DNA from: Sipunculus nudus | Lineage: Eukaryota; Annelida; Sipuncula; Golfingiida; Sipunculidae | Direction: 5' to 3' | Assembly (NCBI GenBank): GCA_026874595.1 | Contig: CM049307.1 | Location: forward strand, 31,594,362 to 31,658,361 | DNA length: 64,000 bases | In this document: positions 1 through 11,100 of the stretch, piece by piece | Numbering within the stretch: position 1 is the stretch's first letter | Layout of the letters: every line of letters begins with the position of its first letter | Position numbers and translations under genes: made by a program | Notes under the pieces: model-generated | What the model was told of the DNA's origin: nothing | The model's database searches: none | What the model saw: the letters and a program-made list of their open reading frames with translations, nothing else

Positions 1-1449
1 TTTCTGGAGTCTTCCGGGTGTGTCTGCAAAATTCACTATATCATCGGCGAACATTAAAGTCATAAGATTTGGAACTTGTTCATTAATATGTATTCCATTG
101 CAGCCAGAGGTATTTAAAGTTGAATAAAATTCATTTATAAAAATAGAAAATAATAAAGGACTTACCATACATCCCTGCCTCGTTCCTAAAGTGCATTTAA
201 AGTATTCAGTGGTCCCACTGTCTGTAAGAATACATGATTTCATGTTTGAGTACATAGATCTTAAAACTTTTAATATTTTGCCATTTATACCTTGTTTTAA
301 CAAAACATACCATAAAATATCATGTTGTACACAATCAAATGCCTTAGAAAAATCTATATATATACAGTAGAGTCTACCTCTTCTCTTGGTTAAGTATTTT
401 TTAATTGATCCATATAAAACAAATGCATTATCAATGGTGCAATAGCCTTTTCTATACCCTGCCTGAGCTTCTGACAATATATTGAATTTTTCAACATAAC
501 AAAGCAATCTATTGTTCAAAATTTTTGTGAAAATTTTACCTAATACATTTAATAAAGATATACCCCTGTAATTTCCTGGGTCCTCCACCGGCCCATTTTT
601 ATGTAATGGATAAATAATTGCTTCACTCCACTGTTCTGGAAAGCTACCAGAGTGAAGAATATCATTAAACAATTTTTCCAACAATGGAAGTAAATATTGC
701 ATAATAGGTTTAATAAGATTACCTGACAAGCCATCAAGACCAGGTGATTTACCTGTAGGCATCTGTTTTACAGCATTCTCAATTTCATGTAGTGTTATAT
801 AATCATTAAGTTCCCCACTTTCCGCATTCTCATCATAACTTCTTTCTATATACACATGTGCCGTATTATAAATATCATCAGGAATAACATTTCTACTACC
901 ATTCAGTAAATCCCTAAAATAACTGAACCAACTTTCTGCTTTAATGCTAGTTGTTTTTCTATGCCTTTTAAAGTTTTTCATGTATCTCCATAGCTCATTT
1001 GTATTTTTATTTTTCATCACTCTGGTTAATGACTCCTGTTCAAACACTTCCTTTTTGTTTACACAAATATTTTTAAAATTTTGCCTCATGACTCTGTATT
1101 TCTTCAAATCATTCTGATGTCCTGATTTTCTGTATATATTCAATGCTTTAAATTTATTATGCTTTGCATTCGTACAAGTTTCATCCCACCAATCAGGTTG
1201 AACCAAACCATCTCCATCTTTATGCTTATTACCCTTACATTCAACTACTATACATCTAAATATATTTATAAGTTGCTTTACTGCAGCATCCACATCATTA
1301 TCAGAACACTGGTAAAATAACTGCTGGTATCTGTGACATTCAGGTTGTTCTAGCATTAGATGTATTTTTCTTATGTCACTTATTTTAAATTTGTATTTTA
1401 CCCATGGATTTACATGCATATCCTGTCCTACAACACATGATGAATCTGC
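1..1449 (-). CDS. Reverse transcriptase of a non-LTR retrotransposon (partial)
   Basis: Reading leftwards from 1449, the frame stays open for 483 codons to the window edge; I checked every codon for stops. It copies element RNA into DNA at the nicked target. Visible family blocks are MPTGKSPGLDGLSGN (RT block 0/1), NYRGISLLNVLGKIF, AQAGYRKGYCTIDNAF, a DFSKAFDCVQHDIL block with the first catalytic Asp, the GTRQGCMVSPLLFSIF block, and FADDI at 34-51, the catalytic Asp pair in its F-for-Y variant. A TAA at 1450-1452 closes the frame upstream, exactly at the inversion junction, so this half has no start codon of its own. The thumb and C-terminus lie beyond position 1. The lack of stops over 1.4 kb suggests a young insertion. 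LINE clade not assigned. Confidence 0.9.
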
Positions 1450-1453
1450 TTAA

Positions 1454-2734
1454 CGGTCAGGCCAGGGTCGCAAAAAGATAAAATATAATATCATTCAGAA
1501 AAACTCATGTAAACAAAATATTGTGAGTGATTCTATAAGTATAAAGGAGGATGCAGATTTAGTATGTAATAAGGATTATATTGTGTGTGATAATTCTCTT
1601 AATATTCGTAGTACAGATTCAGGTAATTTACTGTCTTCTCATTTAAGGTTTGCACTTGAAGATGATGAAGCACCATCTTTCTTTCCGGCACTGCACACTA
1701 ATACTAACCATGATCATAATAATGGTGAGGATGATGATGCACGACTAACAGGAAAACTGACCATTCACACAGGTGAGTTAACAACACCTTGTTCTTATAT
1801 TCATTCTTTATTATCCACTGAACAGGTAAGCACATCTCTACAAAATTACCCGAATATTAAAATAAATGATTCAAAATCTAAAGAAGCACCAAACAAAGTT
1901 CTTAAATTAATTTCTTGGAATGTTGGAGGACTAAAATTAAAATTACATTTGCCAGAATTTAGGCAAATGGTTGCACAGTGTGATATTTTATGTATTCTTG
2001 AGACATGGGCTACTATTTCAGATGATTTTGCCAGGTATTTTAATGATTTCCTCTGTTTTAGTAAAGCAAGAGATCAGATTTCAAGAGGGGGGGTCCTCGT
2101 GTGCATACGTAAACATTGTAGTTTAAAAATTTTGAAGGTTCTTAAATATATAGACACGATAGCACTAATATTGGATGGTAATACTTTTAATTTAAAAAAG
2201 GACATATTGTTGGTGTGTGCATATATTGCACCAGAGGGCTCTCCGATATATAACCATGTTGATGAAAATGATGGAATTTTGAGATTGGAAAATATAAAAA
2301 TTCAAATACTTTCTCAGTATGGAGATTTAAGCATTGTTATAATGGGAGATCTAAATGCAAGAATTGGTAATCTACCAGATTTTATTGAAAATGATGATTT
2401 AAAATTCATTGGTATAGAGAATGTATATCCTACTGATCAATTTGTCATTAATAGAAGTACTAGAGATGGTAAAACAAATAGGTTTGGATTTTCCCTTCAA
2501 AACCTTTGCTGTTCACTAAATGTTCATATATTAAATGGCAGAGTTGCCCCAGATTTAACTGGTGAGTACACATGTTTTACTTATGCAGGACAAAGTGTTG
2601 TGGATTATATTATAGTCAGCACAGACCTTTATGGTTTTGTCAATTCTTTTCTTGTATCAACTTTAGATATATCTGATCACTTACCAATAATATGTTCCAT
2701 GAATGTTAAATCAAAAGACAGTGTAAAACATTAA
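1454..2734 (+). CDS. LINE endonuclease domain (inverted 5' part)
   Basis: The plus-strand frame is open from 1454 to the TAA at 2732-2734. There is no convincing ATG at the front; the GTG at 1523 is not a credible eukaryotic start. About 110 residues of low-complexity, Asp/His/Asn-rich sequence precede an exonuclease-endonuclease-phosphatase fold of about 250 residues. All family motifs are seen: ISWNVGGL (metal-binding Asn), CILETW (metal-binding Glu), VCAYIAP, IMGDLNARIG (catalytic Asp/Asn), VVDYIIVS and a terminal DHLPII (catalytic Asp-His). The enzyme nicks target DNA to prime reverse transcription. It points away from the reverse transcriptase at 1-1449, so no transcript can make the normal fused protein. 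Catalytic residues look intact. Confidence 0.88.
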   Translation, partial: RSGQGRKKIKYNIIQKNSCKQNIVSDSISIKEDADLVCNKDYIVCDNSLNIRSTDSGNLLSSHLRFALEDDEAPSFFPALHTNTNHDHNNGEDDDARLTGKLTIHTGELTTPCSYIHSLLSTEQVSTSLQNYPNIKINDSKSKEAPNKVLKLISWNVGGLKLKLHLPEFRQMVAQCDILCILETWATISDDFARYFNDFLCFSKARDQISRGGVLVCIRKHCSLKILKVLKYIDTIALILDGNTFNLKKDILLVCAYIAPEGSPIYNHVDENDGILRLENIKIQILSQYGDLSIVIMGDLNARIGNLPDFIENDDLKFIGIENVYPTDQFVINRSTRDGKTNRFGFSLQNLCCSLNVHILNGRVAPDLTGEYTCFTYAGQSVVDYIIVSTDLYGFVNSFLVSTLDISDHLPIICSMNVKSKDSVKH

Positions 2735-3039
2735 GGACAGGATGAGGTGATCACATGGTGCCCATGAAGTGTTCACATGTCACCCATGAGGTGATCACAT
2801 GCCTTGTGCTTGGCTGCACTGATTGAACCCTTGACCTATATCTGGCAGCACTGAATGAAATCTTAATCTGTTGCCAAATCTGAAACAGTTGGCAGTTTCT
2901 CAACCTATTTAAAGATACAGACACAATCTTGGCCTGTTGGTAAATCTGTTTACACATACTGAATCACTTTGGCTAAAATGCTTTTTTTTCAAGCTGACAT
3001 ATTCATAAACTTTTTATCAAAATATCTAGAACAATAAAA
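2735..3039. other. Short spacer right of the retrotransposon
   Basis: No gene is seen. A 14-bp word, GAGGTGATCACATG, occurs twice about 45 bp apart (near 2743 and 2788). Otherwise it is unremarkable AT-rich sequence. Confidence 0.4.
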
Positions 3040-6000
3040 GATGTAGTTCTTTCGTTGTTAATGGTCCAATAATTCTGCCAAAAATCATTCAAGTATATTT
3101 GAACAAAGGCCACCTAAGAATAATTTTTGTGCAATGTTACAGAAGTTATAATTGAAACAATAAGTTTGTAGAAGAACAGTTTTGCAGTCCGCAGTTTGAA
3201 ATAGACATAATAATGGCCATCAGACCAACTTAAGCTTTTCTGATATGATGGAAAGAACCTTGTCCTATGATAATTCTTTTGAAAATTGAACGATTCAACT
3301 TGAAAGTTTCATCATAAAATTTTAAGCTTAAAAAGGCTAAAATTATGAGGTTTTTGCCCATATAAAACAGGTCAATGTAGGTGGCACAACAAAATCTGCA
3401 ACTTCAAATATGAGTCATGTTACCAACATTTGCACAATACCTGATAATGCTAGCTTCTGTCATTTCTGAGATTACTATGTCAGTATGCGTACTTGGCCAA
3501 ATGACTGTTCAAACTCGTGAAACTCCACTAAAATTCATAAAATGCAAACCATCTGAACAAACTTGTGAGGGCTTGCCTCTGGGGTCATTTCTGTAAAATA
3601 TTGAACAGTTTGGCTGGACCGTTTACAAGAATAAGACTTTTAAAGGTTTTTCAGCTTTTTCCCTATAAAATCTAAGTAAATGCAGATAGCAAAAAATAAG
3701 CTGAATCCCACACCATTTGATATGTGACAGATTATTGCATAAAATCTGGGGATGGTAGCTCCTGCTACTCCTCAGAAATTATAGGTTAATGTACCAATGA
3801 CCCCCGTACAAAAAAGGTCAATGCAGGTGGCGCCACCAATACCTGAATTACATATGTCACTCATGTGACCAACACTGGCATAAAATTTGGTGATGATAGC
3901 TCCGGCAGATTCTGAGACTGTCATTTTAGTATGCTTTTTTTGAGAGATGACTAAGTTCAACTTCCTGTAACTCGGCCAAAATTCACCAAACTTGAACCAT
4001 TCGAACAAACTTGAGAGATGATACAAAAGATTCTTTCTGTGAAATATTGAACAATTTGGCTTGAACGTTTCGGAAGAGAAGATTTTTTAAAGTTTTTTTT
4101 AGCTTTTTCTTTTAGTTTTACAGATGGCTTATTTTTTGCATTAAATTTCATGATGCTAGCTCCAGTCGTTTTGGAAACAGTATGGGTTAACGTACGGACG
4201 ACGGACGCTGCCACACCATCGCATTAGCTCACAGGTTCGCTAAAAATTACTACAGATGCATATTGATTGCAAAAATTTAATACAGATACATCTCACTGAT
4301 GGTAAAATATTGAATATCAGCTGAGTATGGATACCAATTATTTATAATCCATGTAGAGTCGTCTTTATATACCCAGAGAGCTGTATACCTGTGATTGTAA
4401 ACACTGCCTGGCATGAGGAAAATCTAAAATTATAAATCTACAATTTTTAAAAGCTTTTAAAAAAACAATCTTGTCAATATTAACCATAGATAACCTGAAA
4501 TCTAAATGTCTAGAGGCATGATGTAACGGATGCTGATAAACTGGTGGCAGGCTAGATGTATCTGCTTCACACAGCTAACATATATGGTAAAATGACTCAA
4601 TTTAATCTTCATAATTCAGCCAAAATTCATTCTTTGGAACCATACAAGACAAATATTATAAGAATTATTAAGTGGGTTATTCTTGTAAAATGTTAAGCAA
4701 ACTGGCCTCAGTGGCGTCAGTCAAAAAATATTTTGCTGGTTTATAACTCATATGGGAAAATACAGCAAAATGACTAAGTTAAGGTTCCCATAAAAAATCA
4801 CTGAACCAAAATCATTTGAACAAACTTGAATTATCAACATCTAAGGATAGTTAATGTGTGAGATTTAAGAATTTGGCCCAGTGGTTTTTGAGAAAAAGGT
4901 CTTTGTAGCCACTAAGCTAAAATGGGCTGTTATGGCATATGACTAAATTCAGCTTCCCATAACCCAGCCAAAAGTCACTGAACCGAGACCATTTTAACAA
5001 ACTTCAGAAAGCTCTACCCTAGGATCATTTCTGTGCGATATTAAACAATCTGACCAGATTGTTTCAGAGAAGAAGATTTTTTGTAGCCGTCAGTATGATA
5101 CAGGCACCGATGCTGGTGGCGCCACCAATACCTCAATTTCAGATATGACTCATGTGACCAACATTAGCATAAAATTTGGTGATGATAGCTCAAGCCGTTT
5201 CTGAGATTGTAATTTAAGTATGATTTTTTGGACAGATGACTAAGTTCAACTTCCTGTAACTCGGCCAAAAAATCACTGAACTTAAACCATTCGGACAAAC
5301 TTGAGAGAGATTGTTCCAGGAATCATTTCTGTGAAATATTGAACAATTTGGCTGAACAGTTTCAGAGAAGAAGATTTTTAATTTTTTTTGTTTTTTCCCT
5401 ATAAAATTTAAGAAAATGCAGTTAGCCAGAAAATAAGTAAAAAAACCAGTTTTTTAGATGACTAATTTTTTGGCATATAATTTTGTGATGCTAACTCTTG
5501 CCGTTTTCAAGATAGTATGGGTTAACGTACAGACGAGGGACGCCGCCACACCATCGCATAGGCTCACAGGTTCGCTAAAAATTGATATTATTTATAACAT
5601 ACATATATAGGGAGCAAGGGATATATCAACAAAATGAACATCGGAGAGCGCAAGATAAATAACAAAACAAGGCCTACAGGACTAATGCGAATCTGTGCAA
5701 AGTTTGGGAATAGGAATGGAGGTTTATTTTTTTTTTTTAATTTAAAATTAAATGATTTCAACAAAATGGGCGTTTCAAACCTGTAAGTTTCGGACTAGGA
5801 CATTTAAAATCTAGGATGTTTCAGTCAGGATATTTCGGATATGTTCGTTTTGCCGGGGAAGATTACTGGGACAGATGAACGGACAATTTTACAGCATGGG
5901 TTCATTGAAGAACATTTTTAAATATTTTTTTTAGCTTTTTCCCTATAAAATCAAAGAAAATGCAGATAGCCAGTAAATAAGCAAAATCCGACAGAATTTT

Positions 6001-6136
6001 TTAGATAACTAATTTTTTTTGCAAAATATTTGGTGATGATAGCTCCTGCTGTTTTTTGAGATACCAATGGTTAAGGTACAGACGACGCACGACGGCCGAC
6101 GCCGCACCATCGCATAAGCTCACAGGTTCGCTAAAA
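3040..6136 (+). repeat. Diverged repeat array ending in CGCTAAAAA tails
   Basis: Several diverged monomers of roughly 400-450 bp follow one another. Recognisable pieces are a block with ACTAAGTTCAACTTCCTGTA, a block with TTTGGTGATGATAGCTCC, and GAACAAACTTGAGAGA variants (near 3540, 3990, 4810, 4990, 5290). Three monomers end alike, with a GACGACGGACG-like stretch, then CCACACCATCGCAT or close, then GCTCACAGGTTCGCTAAAAA (ending near 4245, 5582 and 6136). Two contain the palindrome GGTGGCGCCACC (3826-3837 and 5115-5126). No coding capacity. Possibly non-autonomous Helitron-like or another DNA element; class uncertain. Confidence 0.7.
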
Positions 6137-7948
6137 AGTAAAAGGGGCCTCTCCACTGAATCGTATTATATTCATCATGAATAAGTAAATAATTTTTGTC
6201 AAATGAATAATTTTATTCTGAAACACTTTCTATTAGCAAAAGCAACTATTCTACAATATTGATATGATTTCCGTGTTCGAGTGTATAATTAAAACCAGAG
6301 TAAAATGATAAATTGAAACTAATGGGATATACTTCCGGAAAGAATAGGCCCTTCCTGTCACTCTTGAAAATCTATAAGCTAACGCCGAAGAAAAAAGTTC
6401 CGCATTAACAAGCGATTAATAGGGCCCTATAGGAAACTCCAAGCTCGAGCAGGGCCTCTTTCAGTCCTCCTGATGAAAGCTATATATATGCAAGTTAACA
6501 CGAGATTTTCTCATGTTAAAGTTTTTTCTGGTGACGTTCAAGTATTTTCTGGTATTCTTTACATACAGAAAACTCCTGACGGCCCCGGGCCCAATCTCTA
6601 CAATCGACTTATAATTGACCCTATTACTGAATAGCCGTGACGGAACCGGGCCCGTGTAATCCCTTTGGATCACTCCGTTAGAAACTTTATTTACGCTTTC
6701 TCCTTTTATCTAGCATTTTCTTGTGCCTTATAAACCTCCATGAATATTATTGTTTTCACTCGATTCTGTGTGTGTGCGTGTCCGTACGATATCTGGAGAC
6801 GGTAACACGGATGTTATTGAAATTTATCAAATAGGATTTCTCTTATATCGAGAATGGCTGGACACGATTGATAATGGCTAGATAACTTAGGCTTTAATGG
6901 CGAGCACTTTTAATAGAATTGTCAACTAATAAATATTTGGACGTAATCAATCCCTAATAACATGGAAAAATCAGTTTGCAGGTTAAAAATATTGACTCTG
7001 TGCCATTGTTTCAAACGGGATTTATGCAGGCGCCAGAAAAATTGCGCGTCGTGCGAATTATTTTCAGCGCGAGTGGTAAAATAATTCCCTTTTCCTAGCG
7101 GACTTTTCCCCAACACTTCACTGAAAGGGACTATTGTACTCTTAATCAAGATATATATTGCCCTTAAGTATGAACTAAAAACGTTTGAAAACTATTTTTT
7201 TTTAAATTTTTACAGATCAGTCAAATTCAAAATATTATATCTTTAAAAGACGTTTCATACAGTCCTTTTCCTTTCTGAAAAACAAATTTGGACCAGTATC
7301 AAATCAAATATCATAGCAACAACGTTATCTATGTATTTTATTTATAATTCAAATTGCCATTACATACGGAAACTTTCTCTTTAGAACTCCAGCTAACTTG
7401 GAATTAAAATTGAATACAACATTCTATTTCTACAGTCTTTTAGCTTAAATTTAAATATAGGGACAGAAAAATGCCGTGTGTATCGGGAATACCGGTAGAT
7501 TCTTAAGCGGATTAAGGATTTGTAGATTTTTTATTCTGAACTAAGGAAACGTCTGAAGACACATTTATATATTTTTATATTAAGGATAGTCTCAAATTTT
7601 ATTTAGTCGCGTTCACAAGTCAGATTAATACTGGATGAGAGGATATGTATAGTTATTTTCTGAAGAAAAGGAATGACACTGCATATTGTTCCTCTCCTGC
7701 AATGCTGTCCAACCAGGACTTGTTATCAACTTCCACATCCAGAAAATACACTCAATTATAATACACTCAATTATATTTGCATAAACGCACATCGTTCAAG
7801 GATGGCGACCAACATTTTACTAATTATTACTTCCATAACATGGTGAAGAATATAAGCAAATACACGCCATGTATAGTTGAGAGGAATATCTGCAGTGGGT
7901 TCACACGTACACATATGCTGATACACAATAATGTGATATAGATACAAT
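6137..7948. other. Intergenic stretch without recognised features
   Basis: About 1.8 kb of AT-rich sequence between the repeat array and the 3' end of MRPS7. I see no coding frame with family motifs, no tRNA and no clear element ends. Confidence 0.4.
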
Positions 7949-7954
7949 TTTATT
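7949..7954 (-). terminator. Possible poly(A) signal of MRPS7
   Basis: AATAAA on the minus strand, 78 bp past the MRPS7 stop codon, is a sensible distance for 3' end formation. AT-rich surroundings make chance matches common, so this is only a candidate. Confidence 0.4.
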
Positions 7955-8032
7955 GCAAATTCAATACTACATTTACATTCACACATATATCAGACCTTGT
8001 TAATATTTATATATAAATATATCTACAGAATT

Positions 8033-8113
8033 TCAGCCCCAACGGTAATGTGCATATGCTCTGTTAGCTTCACAGATCCGGTGTAACTCCTGCTTCTTGC
8101 GAACACTCCTTCC
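8033..8113 (-). CDS. MRPS7: MRPS7 exon 6 and stop
   Basis: GRSVRKKQELHRICEANRAY then AHYRWG and TGA (stop at 8033-8035). The Lys/Arg-rich helix and AHYRW ending are hallmarks of the uS7 C-terminus in mitochondria. Acceptor TTAATTACAG. Confidence 0.93.
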   Translation of the reverse strand, partial: GRSVRKKQELHRICEANRAYAHYRWG

Positions 8114-11100
8114 CTGTAATTAAAAGATATTGTTACAACATACTTTGAATCTGATCTCTTCACAAGGTCTGGGTGCAATATCAATTTTTATTATTCATTT
8201 AACACATTGCTGATGTTTTTGTAAATTTTCTTTCATCTATGAATAAATAATGCATGAATTTATTTAAAACTCTGTATTACGGTTCTGTGTTATACTGCAC
8301 AAGACGGCATTTACAAACATTCAATGACCTGTGTTAAGGACAGCTGTTGTTGCATTATTGCCAAAGCACCACAGATATAGCTTCCTTCCAAAAAACATTT
8401 ATGGTTTTTGTAATGAAGCATTAATAACTCAACTTTGGTGAACAAAATATCAAATAAATAAAAGATTATTTCTCTCCCATAATTACACAATGATAATAAA
8501 TGAATAATCTTTGACTTTAGTACCAAGCGATGCTGTTAAGTGAATTTATCTTATAAAGCACAACCTACCTCATTCTTAGAAGCTTCTATTAACTCATATG
8601 CCAGTTTGTCCCAAATTCTTACAGTGTCCTCTTTGTCCATGGCAGACTCGATGAGCCAATTCATAGACTTAAACTGCTGGTAGTTTGGTTTACAGGGAAT
8701 GGGTACCTGCAAAAAAGATTATAGACTACGTTCATCAGAATAAGATCAAAGTATTGCTGTGTGTGTGTCACAAATATCGAGGGGTACAAAGAATTGCTGT
8801 AACTGCCAATAATTCAGAGGGAAATGATTTTATCTGCTAAAATTTGTTTTCTATTTGAATACAATTAATGTTCAGTTCACATATGTATATAAATTGATGC
8901 CTTAGAGTGGAGATCCATATTAATTTTAATCATATAAATTTATGAAATATGACTTTCTGTCAGCTAAAGACTTCAAATTGACCACAAACCAATGGGTGGA
9001 TTATGCTCCTTACCAAGCGGTTATACACTAAAGTCCATCTAGCTCTCGTTTTCTTTAATCTTTAGTTATTATTTTGATTTCCAACACCAGGGCTCCCACA
9101 GGGAAAGAATCTGACCAACAAGAGCTGTGTGTCATGGATTAAAAAATTTGATAAAATGCTCTCATTGGTCTGATTATAATTCTTGGCTCTATGCCAGCCC
9201 TGGAGGTGAAACCTGGAGAATCTTATTATAAAAAGCAACAGTTAAAGCGAAGGAGATATAGAACGGCTGCTGTGTATACCCACTGTATGAAGAGTGAACA
9301 TGTGGATAAAAATTTAATGTCTCCCGAAATGAAACATCAAGCTACTTTACTCCAAAGTCCAAATATATGTCCATAACCTTAATATAATATAAACGACACC
9401 AATATATCAATGTCATTTAATATATACCTGGTAGATAACTCCTCCTCGTTTGACCTTCTGTGTGACAAGAATGGGTTTACAGTTCTCCACTGCCTGATGG
9501 AATATCATCAATGGATTCAGTTCTATGTCTGCCTTGGCCTCTTCTGATTTTGCTTTATGGTATTTCTCAATCTGTATCAACTTGATGTTTTCAAATGCCT
9601 GCAAGAACAGATTTAAATGTATAGATAATACTTCCTCACTTGATACAGATATAAAATGATACCAACCATCTGTGCAACAATTAACAGATCTCTGATCTGG
9701 ATTATGCTTAATCCTACAAAACAATGGAAACTGTGTAAGCTTTTTTCCATCTTTAGTAATGCAGTTCTTGTTGTGTGACCAATAATAGTAAATCTAAACA
9801 TTTTAAACAGTACTAAAACACTGAAGAAAAAAAATAAAACATTAACAACAAGGACAGTAGAAAACAAGATGATAAAACATGGATAACCATAATAAATTGA
9901 AAGATATTGTTCCAATTTTTATGTCCTGGTTTTCTCAATAATCTATGTCACAAATTCATTTTTACTAGTTTTTCTCTGATTCTTATGTGACACAGATAAC
10001 TGGTACTCACTCTCTCAACGATCTTCCTTGCAAGTTTCCTTTTTCCATGTTCCATTATGATGTTGATAAATTTGCTGTAAATAAACAACACAAGAGGATC
10101 ACTTAACAGTTTTGTTGTGGTGAATAACAAGGCACCACAGATTTGCCTCTAGTGTAGTAATATAATGCATTATCTGGCATAATTTATATGTAAATGTAAT
10201 CTCAAGGTCTCAACAAGTGACCCAGGAGTCATCAAGCTCAGCTGACTAGGAAGACATTCACAAAAGGAATTTTATCACGCTCAGCTGACTAGGAAGACAT
10301 TCACAAAAGTCTTTTATCATCTGAATGCCAAATTTTTTAGGTGGTATCCACATTCAACTGAAGCATAGCTCTGCAGATATGGGTATCAGAGACCTAATTT
10401 TAGGTTTCCAAGGAGCTTTTCATGGACCTCCCTGGATGTCAAGTTAGAAAATTCTAGACAACCACATCTTTGAAGATTTCAAAAATAGAAAAAAAAATTT
10501 GTAAAAATTAGAAAAAAATCCAAGTGGCCCCACCAGTCAGCAGGAACTGATGAAACACTGCATGATAAATATGCATGCAAATAATCATGGTAATCAATGC
10601 ATTAGCTGTTCAGATACTGGAGCTTTTGCATCAAATTATTAATGAATCTGGCAGGTACTTCTGTGCCTCATAGCTCAGAGGACATGGTTAACAGAGAACT
10701 AATTTCAGGTTTCCAAGGAGATTTTTCAATGATCTCCCAGGATATGAAGTAAGATTCTTGGTCCAGTGGAAACATTTTGTGCCCTGTAACAGATGACTGC
10801 ATCTTTGAAGGTGTCAAAAACAGAGAAAAATGTGTAAAAATTGGACGGCACCACCAGCCTGCAGGAACTGATGAAAATCTCCATGATCAATAAGAATGCA
10901 AAGAATCATGGTGATCAATGCATCAGGTGTTCAGATACTGGAGCTTTGGTATCATATTTTTAATTATTCTGGTAGGAACTTCTGAGCCCCACAGCTGGGA
11001 GGATATGGGTAACAGAGACTTAATTTCAGGATTCCCATAATTTTCATGGACCTCCAAGGTTTCAAGTAAGCAGATTCTTAACACAAGTTATGATTAGTGC

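Larger units (their letters stand above)
1..2743. mobile_element. Non-LTR retrotransposon with inverted 5' half
   Basis: The two protein domains of one LINE-type element lie head to head: reverse transcriptase on the minus strand (1-1449) and apurinic-like endonuclease on the plus strand (1454-2734). In intact LINEs both sit in one reading frame, endonuclease first. Here the 5' ends of both halves meet near 1427-1455, while the 3' end of the endonuclease half lies at about 2734. That is the layout produced by twin priming (5' inversion). The decamer AGGACAGGAT occurs at the start of the reverse transcriptase half (minus strand, 1419-1428) and just after the endonuclease stop (2734-2743), in the same frame in both, which suggests the two halves were once continuous there. 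The 3' end and target duplication lie outside the window. Confidence 0.8.

Noticed and set aside
549..737. Small minus-strand ORF inside the retrotransposon
   Set aside because: Different frame from the reverse transcriptase, which is open through the same stretch.
1523..1525. GTG as start of the endonuclease ORF
   Set aside because: GTG starts are not expected in an animal gene and the frame continues upstream to 1454; this is an inverted internal fragment.
9191..9376. 61-codon frame between MRPS7 exons
   Set aside because: Falls in the foldback family B repeat.
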